Assembly: GCF_028389875.1 (NCBI RefSeq)
Contig: NC_084702.1
Location: 67,305,582-67,369,581, forward strand
DNA: 64,000 nt
Direction of reading: 5' to 3'
Source: Rhea pennata
Lineage: Eukaryota; Chordata; Aves; Rheiformes; Rheidae
The notes beneath the pieces are model-generated. The model searched no databases and had not been told where the DNA came from. It worked only from the letters and a program-made list of their open reading frames with translations. Both the position numbers and the translations under genes were made by a program. This document shows positions 13,184 to 25,605 of the stretch, in pieces. Position 1 is the stretch's first letter, and each line of letters starts with the position of its first letter.

Positions 13184-16100
13184 CTGGCCAATCAGAAACA
13201 TAAAGTAGATCAAATGAATTCCATCAATGATTAAGGGTCATCATCAATCAACCTTTCTCCTCATCCCAATTTCCTTTTGATAGGGATGATGATTGTATCA
13301 TAAAAAACTTAGAAAAGTACAGGGATATGAAAAATAGGCAGCCCAAAGGCATTTAATAAGCCAGTCATAGGTTAAAACCAATTTACTTTGCAATTTACGG
13401 GACAAATGGTATAATATCTAATGAGTATTTTTACAAAAGACAGTCATCCAGGGGAAATAACTTCTAGAATCTGCAGCTTGTTTGTCATTGGTTTAAATTA
13501 GCACCATAACATTGAATACCTTGAAGCTATAAAAATAGTTTGAAATTATTCTTTCAGCAGTATGACCAAATTTCTGATTAAAATTGGCCTTTTAAGAGTA
13601 TAGTTTGTCTATTTTGCATTAGCATTTACCAAAAGAAAATCAAATACAAATTCCAACGGAAAATCTCCATAAAAGTAGACTCCCTTGTTATTTTACCTGA
13701 GCTGCTAGCTGGGTGATCCAGAAGTCCTTTATTCACTTAACAACTTAATTCTACTGACAAGACAGGCAAAAAACTAGGAATTATCAGCCAAGATGAAAGT
13801 TTGAAAAGTTCCTGGCCAGAGACAGTAGGAGGAAGCCCTCATGTGATGTAACTCAGCACGGCTCAGTTGAAATCACCAGCTGAGAACCTTTATAGCTTGG
13901 CGAAGATTTAAAACAAATGTCTCAGAACAAACAAACGTCTCTGAATATACACAGACTTTATGCAGACTCTAATAACATAAACTTTCTTTCAATTTAAACC
14001 CTAATATGGATTTGTATTAAACTACTTAACTCATATTAATGAAGCTGCATGTTTTCTTCCAGGCATGACAAACAGATGCTGCTCTTTCGTGGTCACTTGA
14101 ATGCACTGAAGCTTCACACTGTCCAATTAGGAAGTTGCTGTGCTTGCTATTTTATGACTATATCTTTCAGTGAAGGCAGATTCAGTGACAACTACAGGTT
14201 TTGCCATTGTATTAGTTCAATTCTGTCTCAATAGATCTCGTTTCAGCAAATGTGTATCGCACAGTGGCTTCCAGGCCACTCAGGCTAGCAGTATATGTGA
14301 AAATGCATTTGAAATGAGTAAGGTTTGCTGGGTTTGCCATTGCTTAGTAAGGCATGGTCAGACCAATATGGAGAGGTGTTTTAAAAATACATTTTCTATT
14401 TATTGTAGATTTTATTTCCTCAGTTCTGGAATTGGTAATATTCTTCAGGAAACTAAATGATGTCATTTCCTTTCAACAGGCAAGTTACATAAATGCTGGA
14501 ACACAGCCACTTCAAACAGCCTTCAAACAGATGGCCATGTGTATAAATGCCAGAAAGTGAGAGCAGCCACTTGCAGTAAAAAATGTTACCCCACACATGG
14601 TATAATGTTTATTTTATAACCTCTCTCATGGACTTACATGGCTCATTCCTCTAATTTTTCCAGGCACAAATCCCTTAGAAAGTGACTGTAGAATGCCAAA
14701 GTAAAATAAATTACAATTATGTAAATAAAATAACTTGAGCAGAACAAAGCTTAATGGCTCAATAGATATTAACCACAACAGAGAGTTAAACAGAGAGGGA
14801 TCTCAGTATCAAATGTTTCATTTGTTTAGTTATTTCAGGACTGAACTTTGAATAGCAAACCAGTGAGACTTAAGAAAACCCATTCAGTTTAAAGGCTTCA
14901 TAAAACTAGAAAAGGACATTTAACTAGAGGTGTGATAGCTGAATCGCTCAAACACAAACCTATATTTAGTGTAACCAAAAAAAACCCTCCACAAGGCAAT
15001 GAGTTAAAGCCAGATGCTGTATTCTGCCACACTGTGAGAAGGAGCAGACTCACCAACTTGGCCAGCTGAGAAGACAGAAGCCAGTAATACATGAACAACC
15101 CTCCACGAGAAACTCATTCATAGGACTGTGAGCCACCTGGGACTACAGCAGCACGTGTCAGACAAGAGAAGGAAGATGGCACAAAGAAAGGGACTATCTC
15201 ACACGACACACTGCCACCCGCTCCAGTAGGCCTGCGTGCCAGGCAGGCTGGTGGAGTGATGCTGCTCCCAGGCAGCGATGCCTTTCTTTCACATGCTCCT
15301 TCCCACACTTCGCTGCAGCAGGAGGAGAAGCAGGCAACACTGGGGATCAGCAGCAGCATTGCCTTGCAGTGTCAGGAAGAGAACCCAGCTGAAGGGACAG
15401 TGCTAACATGAAAAAAGAGGGAGTCAAGCTTTGGGTGTTACAAAATCCCACTATGCTTTCCAGCACCAAAATCCTCTGGCTTGATAAAAGCATCCACTGA
15501 AAATGGTAGGTGGGATTTTTTAAAGGAGTTCAACATTGTTCTGACTCTGTTACAATCTAATGCAAAGGGAAAGACTTCAAAAGGAGTGGCAGAAGGCCAA
15601 TGCATAGCACTGCTGAAATTTCTATCTAGGCACTTCTATATTCTTTCTTTTCCACAATATATGCAAAAATATTGCCCTGGCTCCAACACTGTGGCTCCAG
15701 GGTCATGCCTCAGCCTTGTGAAAATTCAACTCATGAACACAGCAGACTGGTTCCTCTCAGGTGGGAAAAATCAGCAGCAACGGGGCCTGGGAATGTATCT
15801 GCAGTTTAACTTGATTTATTCACGCACTACAGCCCTGTAATAGAGGCAGCCACAAGCCCATTACAGACAATTTCCTTTTTCAGAAGTTTCCACTCATACA
15901 CTAGTGTCCAGTTCTCAAGAAATTTTTCTGCCTAGGAGTCTTTTCCAAATATAGGGAATAAAGTAAAAAGGAAAGTTTCTCTTAGATGCTGCAGCTTATT
16001 TCAAGGTCCTTTGCATAACAAAACGATATCGCATTTCTTCAGAGTAGATAGAAGCACTGCCATTTGAATTCCTTGCAATAATGAAAACAAATAAATTCTC

Positions 16101-19100
16101 ATGATATTGCCAAGTATCATGTTAAGCCTATTGGACAAGAGTCAGTGAGTTTTCCATGGGATTATGGTTGAAGGTGGAGATGATCCCTTCTCTCTCCTCA
16201 CTCTCTGTTCTCCAGTCATTACAATGTCTAGGGGTTGAGACCCATTTGCTGGGACGCTTTACCCTGTTGTAGAGGTGGAACCCAGAACAGCATTGACAGT
16301 GCCAGGATCCTTCTCTATGGACCTCTGAGGGACACCACATGGGCAGCCACTCAGCTTGGCTGCAAGGGAAAGCAAAGCATGTCACCTACTGGCGCGCAGG
16401 AAGTGAGAGAGTCGCCCATCTCTAACCCCCTCCCTCACCCCACTTCTGGAGAGGAAAGACTGTGCACACATCAGCATCCCACTCCAGAGGAAGGAATACA
16501 CGATGAATACAGGGGGCTGAAAGAAAGACACACTGGGGACAGGCAGTGCAGCTCAAGACTGGATCAAGGCATGGCAAGAAGAGCAAGACAGGGCATAAGA
16601 CTCATATTACAAATACCTCAACAGTATCAGTGGCAAATATCTTCAGCATCACTTGACAGCATTTATGTGTCATGGGATCATTCGCCATCACTCCTGCAAT
16701 GACTACAAAATTGCTTTCTTGTTAATAACAGCAAACGTGAGATTCTATGTAACAGCCATCAAAGCTGCTATGCAATTCAGTCCTTGGTCCAAACACTAGG
16801 ATAACAAGACTCCTCTATATGAGAGTGGTAAATTGCACTTACTTTGTTTTAAAAGGTAACAATCCTATTCTAAGCCTATTCGTCCAGAAAAACACCTCAG
16901 TATCATGTCTCGTCTCACTTGCACAACTGCCACACAGCAAGGGAATTACCCTTAATTTGTACAGATAAATTAACAAAATAAAGTCCCAAAGCTCAGATTT
17001 CAGTGTTTTAAAGGACGGAAAATATGGTCAGAAGTCCACAAATACAATGCTAAACTCTAACAGGCAGATATAAGAAAGAGGCTAAATTAACATCACATGG
17101 CAAACATGCCCCTGCACAAGAACAGAGTGCCCTTTTAATCCTCTGCGGTAGTGATCAAGGCAGCAGTGTGGCATGAACTGGAGCCTGCACAGGCCACAGC
17201 TGCATGCTCAAAGGGATGACAGGGCAGAAGGGAGGAAAGGCCAGGGTACAGGGTTGGCACAGATTACCCCACCTCCCTGTTATCCTCTTCTGAAAGCATG
17301 ACTTGCTGTAACAGTCTGCTCTAGGTCTACTTCTGGACCAGCAAAAACTGATGCTATCTCTTGCTGTGGCTGCCAAAGTCACAATTTAATCTAAGTCATT
17401 TGTGCAGTTTACCAGGTCATTTAACACTACCAGAAGAAGATCTGCTCACTATGGGGTCAATCTATGCCTTTGCAACAGGGACAAGGAATCACTTGGAAGA
17501 AGGTACAAGCAGGTGCTGGAAAATGGCAGCTCATTTGTTTCTCTTGTGCATCACTGTCTTTTTGAATTTCCAAGGAGACTGACTGATCCTCACTGCCAAT
17601 GCACCAGAGACACAGAAATCCACTGCACTGAAACCGTGAGTCAGAATTCCTTGATACAACTCAAACTGTAAACGAGCCAAGAATCAATGCACTCAGCTGG
17701 GGAAACAGAACCAAACATACCCGCCATTGTTGCAGTCAAACCACTACTTTTCTACTATTATCATAGGTTTCCTACTTAGGGTCTTGTGACTGCTTGGAAC
17801 ATCAAACGTCTGCATTCAGGACATTTCTCGCCTGTATTTTGTATGTATTTGATTGCAAAAGAACAGTTTAGAGATCCTATTACCTTAAGGTAGAATTGTG
17901 TCCTCAAATGTTTTTATACTTCTCTTGGGCTCTGCTGCCTGAACTCCACCAAATAGCCTAATAAGTTCCATATGCCCATTTTTTTTGAAGAACACATTTT
18001 CAAAGCAGCAAATGTTTTGATGGATTGGCTCACGGAGAGCCTGAATACTGTTATACACATCGTTTAGCATTCCACAAGGCCCCCACTGTTAAATTCTGGG
18101 AATGTGGCCAGAGTGACCTACCTAATACTGCACTAACTAGCTTAAAAAAAAAGGAGGGAAGAAAAAAAAAGAAAATTCTTAACCATTGTGCTGCACTAAA
18201 GCATATTTGGAATTTGAACATGTCCTTGCTGCCCTGGTAGTTTCTGTTTTAGGTGTATGGGAATTAGGCTGACGCCTAACTGGACTCAAAGAAAGAATGC
18301 TTTGCATAAAACTAAAAATAAGTTTTCAGAGTAGCTCACACACTTCATCTGAAGCAGAAACTGGGGCCCCCATCTTGCAAGAAGTTAAGCACCACCTGAG
18401 AAGTTGAGCCTCCCACACATACTGAGTTTAGAGGAACATAAGCATGTCCAACACTATCTAAAGAGCAGACCAATTCATTATAGAACTTGACACTTCATTT
18501 AGAGCATAGTGGAAATATTTAAGAGAATGCAGTGAACACTATATGCCTGCAAATTGACTATACATTACAAGCGCATCCAGAATTGGAAAGAAAATGCTCA
18601 CACATATTTATTTTGGTTAAGGAAATGTTCTATTTTTTTTTAATGTTTCAACACCAACTTTAATTTTTCCGTCTCCTTTTTCTAGTAACAGTTTTTTAAT
18701 TTCAGTCTTCATGAACTACTCACTGGTCAAAACATTCTGGAAAGCAGGTGCAATTTATTAATTTCTTTACATGTTGAAAACAAGGGACCTGAGCAAACTA
18801 GGAAACAAGTGACTAATATTGCAGATTCCTGAGCCCTTGTGCTGAAATCAAATGCAGGATGGGGGTGGAAAGAAAGAAAAGAATTACAAGGTATTTGCTT
18901 ATTTGAAAGGGGAAAATTCCTGACCTCGCATACTCATACTGTATGTATAAGCCATAAAATGCAAGAATGAACATTAAGCTGAAGAGAGGAGAGAGGCAGT
19001 AAGGAGGATATGTGGGTGTCAGGATATTCTGTGTCTCTGCAGACATGATGAGAGGTAAGGCGGGGTTAATGACTTAGAAGGACCTGGCAAGACCTGCATT

Positions 19101-19220
19101 TGAGAGTGACAGTTATTAAACATATTCAGTAGCCACTTACGTAGCTACTACTGCAAGAAGCTTATATACGACATAATTTCATCCATCCAGGCCAATTAGA
19201 CTGCAAATAGACTAAGAATG

Positions 19221-19222
<2 letters not shown>

Positions 19223-19250
<28 letters not shown>
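19223..19250. repeat. (GT)n microsatellite, about 14 units
   Basis: A pure GT dinucleotide run followed by GCGCGTGCACACG, so the alternating purine-pyrimidine pattern continues to about 19263. Such tracts can adopt Z-DNA and vary in length. Confidence 0.95.
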
Positions 19251-19255
<5 letters not shown>

Positions 19256-20046
19256 TGCACACGAACACAAATGCAGCTGTTTTGTGCAGGACTATATGTA
19301 CTTGCAATTGTAAACTGTATTTCCAAATCTGTGCTACTAAAGAACCACTACATTAGTGTCATACCTGTAGGTTTACTTACTTGAGACAGCTTGCACCAAA
19401 GTAATACTTGTGGTAGTGCTTGCTAGTGCTACGAGGATTCTTCAAATGTACAATTGCGATTTTCACTCTAAAGCCCACCAAGCTGTTTCTTAGGGAGAAA
19501 ATAATTAATACCCTGCAGTCTGATTGGCTTACACAAAATCTGGGGATATTTTACAGGCTGACCCAATAACTGCTCCACTTTGAATGCAGGCTACACATTT
19601 CTATTGCCATCAGTGACTGAGCTGACCTGTTACCCTAGAGGTTTGAAGGCTCCTGGCTAGGCCTGCTGACAAGATCCTGGTAGGCTGGAAAAACTGAGAC
19701 CTTTGCAAGCTTTAAGCAGTCTATAGAGACAAATACGACATGTCTGGGACATGCTGTCAAGAATAAGACACCAGCTCTGGACAAAGATCAGTGGAAGATT
19801 TAAGTATTTGTGCTAAAGTACAAAGGTATAAATATGGTGTTGAAACCATGTATTTGAATATACGCAACAGCAACAAATTGGAGGAGGTAGAATAAGGAAA
19901 GCCAGTAAATTTACTGTCTAATATCTTTTGTTTGTAAGATCTGCTTTACATTCTGAACACTACCTGCAGTGCCTTATACAATTTACTATGTGGCTGTAAA
20001 GGACAAAGTCAAAGTTTTATCTGTAAAAAGACAAAGTCTTTGGCAG

Positions 20047-20250
20047 CTATGCCAGTGTAAGGTACTCTTATCCTTCCCACCCATCACTCACTCTCACCCT
20101 GTGCCTCTCTCCTCAGTTGTGCTGGCACAGCTGTTTGTGCAGCAGTGCCATGAAGCACTGTGAACCAGCCTATAAACAGATCCTGTTTTTAGAAACACTC
20201 CCCAAAACTATGTTTTTTGAAGCTGATCAGCTCCTCAGTGTGATTCATCA
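20047..20250 (+). repeat. Diverged dispersed repeat, copy 2 (partner at 8291-8470)
   Basis: A pyrimidine-rich block ending CCTGTGCCTC (to about 20107) and a later block AGCTGATCAGCTCCTCAG then ATTCATCA (20221-20250) match the partner in the same order. Old and heavily mutated; family unknown. Confidence 0.4.
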
Positions 20251-23206
20251 GCAGCTGCACAAACTATTCTGTGGGAACATCTAAAGGGGTGACGGATGAA
20301 CTGGTATAATTAAGCTAGCAAAATTGCAGAAGACTTCATCTTCTGGAATAACAGCCTGTTTTCAATGTGTATTATATTAAATGGTTGATCTCCTCAGAAG
20401 CTGAATGGTATTGCTTCTTTGAGAATAATCTGGGAACTGCTAAACCCAAAATATTTAAGTTCTATGTACATACAATAGCCCTCAGGTTTACTATCATATG
20501 GTGCCTTCTGAAAAGTCCTGAAAAGACACACTTACAAATCCTACTGCAGCATTAATGCAGGGTTTAAAAAGAATGGAACTATGAATTTTGCATGTAATAC
20601 TTCTGCATCACTGATCCCCAAGGGCTACACTGTAGAACAGGTTTTGCAAAATCAAGAAAAATAAATTCAAGGAGTATCTGAGAATTAAATTCTGGAACAA
20701 AACAATAGTACCTCATTGCTCTGAATTTGTTAATCCCGATGAGCAAGTGAGCAAATACTGATTTGCATTTTCCCTAAGTCCAGTTTGATTTTTTCAGACA
20801 TTGTTAGCTCCCACTGCCAGTCCCTTCTAAGAGGCAAAAGAGAGGGTATGTATGCTAAACAAATTATTATTCTGCAATTTCTGTCTGGGGAGGGTCTACT
20901 GGTAAATAGCCGTTTTTACCAACGGACCCTATAGAACTATAGCTATCTCAGCTCTGCGCTGGTCGCTACTGGGTCTGAGACTTAAAGTCGTGTGGCTGGT
21001 GCTGGCCTTCCTATGGTTCATACTCAGCTTTGCTCAACAGGGATGAAAACATAGATCTGCGCTGTTAACTGAGTAACAGCATTTGAAGGAGTAATAGATG
21101 AAATATTTCACTTTTCTTAAAAATGAAATATGCACATAATGCAAAAATTGAATCAAGAAATACTTGAATTTTAGCACAGGACATTTATGGAGCAATTGTC
21201 TGTGTAGTGGATAAGTGCTTGACATGGCATTTAACTGCAAAATTTACCAGGCTTAATTTGTCAAGACAGTGCCAGTTATTCCTTAACAAATTCTGTTGCC
21301 TTTCTGGAAAGTCCATGTCACCTTTGCTATTGCTACTTGTAGTTATTTAGAATAAGCCACAGCAGTTATTAATAGCTAATGGGCTATTGAGAAGTAGTAC
21401 TTAAATTTCCATCATTTCCTCTGTCTAATAGCAAAAATTTTCTCTTAGAGAAGGTCTCAAATTACAGACATTCATTTGAACTTGTCTGGGGTTTTTAGAG
21501 TCATTTATGCATAGAAAGATCAGTACATTTGTAAATGCCCTTCACAATAAAGCAGAGAAACCTCAAGAAAAACCAAGCAGGATCTGCGTCCTCTGTGACC
21601 TGGTTTATCAGGGCGTTCACTTGGTCAAAATTTAATGTAAATAATGGTGACTTCCTCTCACTGGCAGTCGGAGTGTTTTTACTTCATCAGCAGAACAGGG
21701 AAAAGGGTGAGAGAAAGATTAAATGATCATGCCAGAGAGGAAAACTGTAGGTGTAATATAGCAGCAAGGACCTATCAAAGATAATATTTGCTTATTTCTT
21801 GAGCCTATTTAGCGTTGGTGTGATCTTGGAAATAAAAGTACATGGAGATACACACACCTCATGCAGCTACCAGTGCGTTACATTGCCACATGACGGTTCA
21901 AAGAGGATATCATTTCCAAGCACAGGGAACCAGGAATGCACTTGCCAGCCTTGCCGCAGGGCACCTGTGTTGACGTATAGCAGGACAGGCCAGCAGACGC
22001 AGAAGAGGCAGGTGGCTGGCTCTCCACCTGCCCAGAGGCCCAGAGCGTTGTACGGTGAGAGCAAGGAGAGCTGTTGCCCTCCAAACAGGTGGTTGCAATT
22101 GCATCTGTGTAGGAGGTGGGTTAAAAGGATTCACCCTCATGCAGTCATTCAAACTCTACCCTGGAGTCCTCTCTGATTCCCATAAGATAATGATCACTGC
22201 TTTCATTTGAGTTTTAGGTGAAAAGTGTGGCAATTCTTTGTGCTGCTTAAGAGTCACAGTCAATCACAGTATCAAAATTTGGGGAATCCTGAACTGCTCA
22301 CAACATACATTTTTCCCAAAGGTGGCAATGTTTAATTTTACTGAAGTAAAAGATGCATCCTGCTCGCAAGGAAGGATGATCCTGGAGGTACAGGTGGTGT
22401 GTGGGGAATTCAGAGGCCCTGGAAGGGATCAGTCTTATTACAGAGGCCTTCAAAACCTGGTGCCCCTTCCTCAGCATCTGTCTAGGACCTCCTGCCTGAA
22501 GCCTTCCATTTTTAAATGGTAAAGTATGCTTAGGTAAAGAAATTGAACTAGGACATGGACGAAAAAATTCCCAGCAGTAGGAAAAGTACTACACCTATTC
22601 AAAAAGATCTGCTCAGATCCATCTAAACAAATCTGAACATGTTATGTTTCAGCTGTTAAATACAACTCTACCAGGACATTGCAAAGCAAGGCAAGAAATG
22701 TGTCAAGGCACCAGGGTCAAGATAAAATTACCTTGTGACAGAGGCCAAGAACAGCCTACACACCAGGAACCTATCCCCAAAGCCCAGGTGGCCTGAGGAG
22801 CACTAACCACATAAAAGTGTATTCAGCCAAGAAAAGCTTTGCACACGGGAGTCCAGAACGGAGGAGAAAGGAGCAAGCCGCTGCTTGTTTATGCGGGGAA
22901 TGTGGGGAGAGAGCATGGGACTGTGATGTTTATTTCACAGCTCAAGTGAGACACTGGCCTCACCAGCCTCCCTTGCAGCCCTTTTCCTAGGTGCAGCCCA
23001 CCATCTCTTCAGGTCCTCCTTCCCTTGGATCCTATACATTTTGGTATATTTTTAATATTTCATTTACATTTCCCAGTCAGTCATCCAGCAACCATATGTT
23101 CTAGTGCAAATAGTTATGCCGCTGCATAGTCTTGCCATCTATGTCTCCTCCACTTCTGTGCCCTGAATCTTCTTTTGTTAGTTTTGGAGACACTCACTAA
23201 CATATA

Positions 23207-23860
23207 TTAATACACCACAGAAATCAGTACTGAAATTCCACAGGATACTGGGGGAGATGGAAAGAATTTGTAATTTTTGCTAATATGGGTAACATCGTCC
23301 AATTCCACCCCACTGGTGCTAATTACAGCATAATAAAAATTCAGCTCCATCATAGGCTTGGTGCTTGAGCTACTGCCATCATTCTTATTCCTCATCATTT
23401 TTGCTATCCAATCCACCCCCTGATTCTGAGTCACCAAAATATTCTTTCGCTTTCTTCACCACTGGCAAACAGCATGGATTTAGGCAGGCAACAAGGCAGC
23501 AACATTAGGATGTTGCAACAGTTCTTGGTCTTGGTACTTCAGTGATACAATCAGTGGAACATGGGAGGAAAGAAGAGGATACCAAGTTTCATTCTTGGCA
23601 CAACTGAATATTATGACATTGTCACTTAAAATGACAGCAGATGTTGTCCAGTAATCTACCCAGCGCTGAGAAAGTTTTGATGTTACCACAGTGGCCTGGA
23701 ATACTTGCCAGCAGGAGCAAAAGCAATTGGTCAAGGTAATGAAACAGAAGTTCAGGACAGAAGTCACAGGCCCAAACCTCCTCTTCTCTAAGTCAGTAAG
23801 AAGGTTTCCATTGGTTTCAGCAGGAGCAATGTCATTACAACAGGCCTGGAATGTCTAAAA
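23207..23860 (-). other. Two adjacent same-frame open stretches, unknown
   Basis: On the minus strand one frame is open from about 23860 to a TAA near 23480. After a 14-codon gap with a single TGA it reopens from 23437 to 23207. The conceptual peptides have ordinary composition (for example KLSQRWVDYW and VTQNQGVDWIAKMM), but I recognise no family. The plus strand also has a 40-codon open stretch here, so chance is possible. A decayed retroelement or processed-gene relic would also fit. Confidence 0.2.
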
Positions 23861-24964
23861 ATATGCAGATCTCATGAAACCAAGGAGACTTCACCATCAC
23901 TGACAATCCAGAATACATCCTGAATGGTGACACTCTGGGAGCAGAAGAGGTAAGGTGTTCCCATTTCCTATTCACAGAGCGAAGGCTGAAGGCAGCCTGT
24001 GGACTGGCTAAGCTCCCCCGAGGGGGCAAGAGCTCTGCAGCCTGGCATCGCCCAGCCGCACGTTCAGCCAGCGCACTGCGCTCTCCCAGCCCCTGCAAGG
24101 GAGAGCAGGAACGTGCTCTGCTCTTCTTCCTCCCTAACAACGATAGGACCCAAGCAAAACCCCAAGGGGCGTCTCTCACAGCAGTGTGAGGCCCCCGATT
24201 AACAAAGGACCAAGGTAATAAAGGTAACTAAGAGCTAAACTGGGAATGTTGGCTGGGTTCTCTAAAATTAAGAATAAATCCATGTATGTCTACAAGGGAA
24301 CATCACAATTTAATTGTGTATTGGTGTAGATGACCCAGGCTTCAAAAATTCCCAGAGTTTGTTTTTATTCACCTGTTATAACTTAAGAGTAGTGAAATAA
24401 AGTTACTGAACAGACACAAACAGATTTTTAAGTAAGGAAGATGTGACACCATTAGCAGTTTGTTCTAGCATAAAAATTCTTTGCAATAGTATCTGTAGTC
24501 TTCTCCCCACACACAAATGGCAATTTTTGCCTTGTTATTTTGCTATTTTTATATGTAGTTGCACAAAATAGCTTTCTGCAACTTTTTGTAAAGAATCCTT
24601 AAGATTTAATAAATTGGTACCATAAGGATAAGAAGTAGACTGTAAAAAGAAATAGTCACCTGCTTCCCCTATTATTTTAAAAGTGTAAAAAAGAATTTCA
24701 TAAAATGCTTTTGATGTCATGAAAAGGATTCTGTGACACAGACAAAGACCTGCAGTACAGTGATATTTATCTTATTTCTTTTGATTTTATTCAACCACGT
24801 TACTATGCTGGCTGCTGAAAAATCACAAGAAATGTCTTAGGAGAGCTGGCACAACATGCCTTTTAGGCAGTGTTCTTCCTCCTGTCTACTGGAAAGAATC
24901 CTTGTTTAAATATTTAGAAAAACAAATCTTGTATTATTTTTAGCAGCTGTATCTTAGCTAGCCT
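23861..24964. other. Non-coding, GC-rich patch then AT-rich
   Basis: A GC-richer patch at about 23980-24190 contains several CpGs but no convincing frame. The remainder is AT-rich with nothing recognisable. Confidence 0.5.
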
Positions 24965-25207
24965 GAAGAGAGAGGGAGAGAGGACTGAAAGAGACAGGAG
25001 AGAAGGAGAAAAAGAGAGAGAGAGAAAGAGAAAGAGAATGAGGGAGGAAAGAGAGAGGAAGAGAGAGAGAGAAAAAAACAAACAAGGAAAGGAAGGAAAA
25101 AAGAGAAAAACAGCAAGCATGGAAAAGGAGGGAAAGAGGAAAGAGGAAAAGGGAAAGGCAAAGGGAAAAGGAAAGGAAAAGGAAGAAGGAAAGGAAAAGG
25201 AAAAAAA
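24965..25207. repeat. Polypurine (GA/GGAAA)n low-complexity tract
   Basis: About 243 nt are almost entirely A and G on the plus strand, with only scattered C or T. GAGA units dominate the first half and GGAAAA units the second. The open frames across it are composition artefacts of Glu/Lys/Arg codons. Confidence 0.95.
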
Positions 25208-25487
25208 TCCACGTTGCTTTTCAGATTATCCAAAAGCAGGATATTTGTTTCATTTTTGCAGTATTTTTGCCGAGTTGATTGTGAAACGGACATCTTGGAG
25301 TGCCTCTATGACACAAACCATTCACATCTGAGTACGATTTAATGATTTAAAAATAGAAAGAAAACCAGTCAAAGACCTGAGAAAAACAAGGCTGGTATGT
25401 CAAAAAGCAAAATGACTAAGCAAGGCTGTGTGAATATGCCAGATTTTACGTCTATTTCTGGTAGCCAAAAAATTGTCTCAGTGATAT

Positions 25488-25605
25488 GCTGCGAGAGTTT
25501 GGGTAATGTAAGTGATTTCCCTCTGTTACAGTTTTCCCGTCTGTAAAACAGAAATAATTACACTTGCCTCCTTTCAAAGAGCATTTCGGATTTGTAAGAT
25601 GAAGT
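25488..25605 (+). mobile_element. MIR-family SINE relic
   Basis: The segment follows the 3' half of the MIR consensus. It has GTAATGTAAGTGATTTCCCTC in place of GGCAAGTCACTTAACCTC, then CAGTTTTCCCGTCTGTAAAAC, AATAATTACACTTGCCTCC and a GGATTTGTAAGATGAA-type end. MIR is an old tRNA-derived SINE found across amniotes, and this level of divergence is expected. Confidence 0.72.

Larger units (their letters stand above)
5188..23206. other. Gene-poor non-coding stretch
   Basis: About 18 kb of AT-rich sequence with no recognisable protein-coding exon, apart from one weak candidate at 13039-13183. GC-richer blocks of 250-450 nt lie near 9480-9900, 15110-15400, 16180-16560 and 21840-22120. They have no convincing frame and may be old retroelement fragments. 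Repeats that could be supported are listed separately. Confidence 0.6.

Noticed and set aside
16235..16702. 155-codon plus-strand open frame
   Set aside because: No recognisable motif, and its GC-richer DNA makes long chance frames likely.
24958..25331. Open frames across the polypurine tract
   Set aside because: Glu/Lys/Arg (plus strand) or Phe/Pro/Leu/Ser (minus strand) strings are artefacts of low-complexity sequence.
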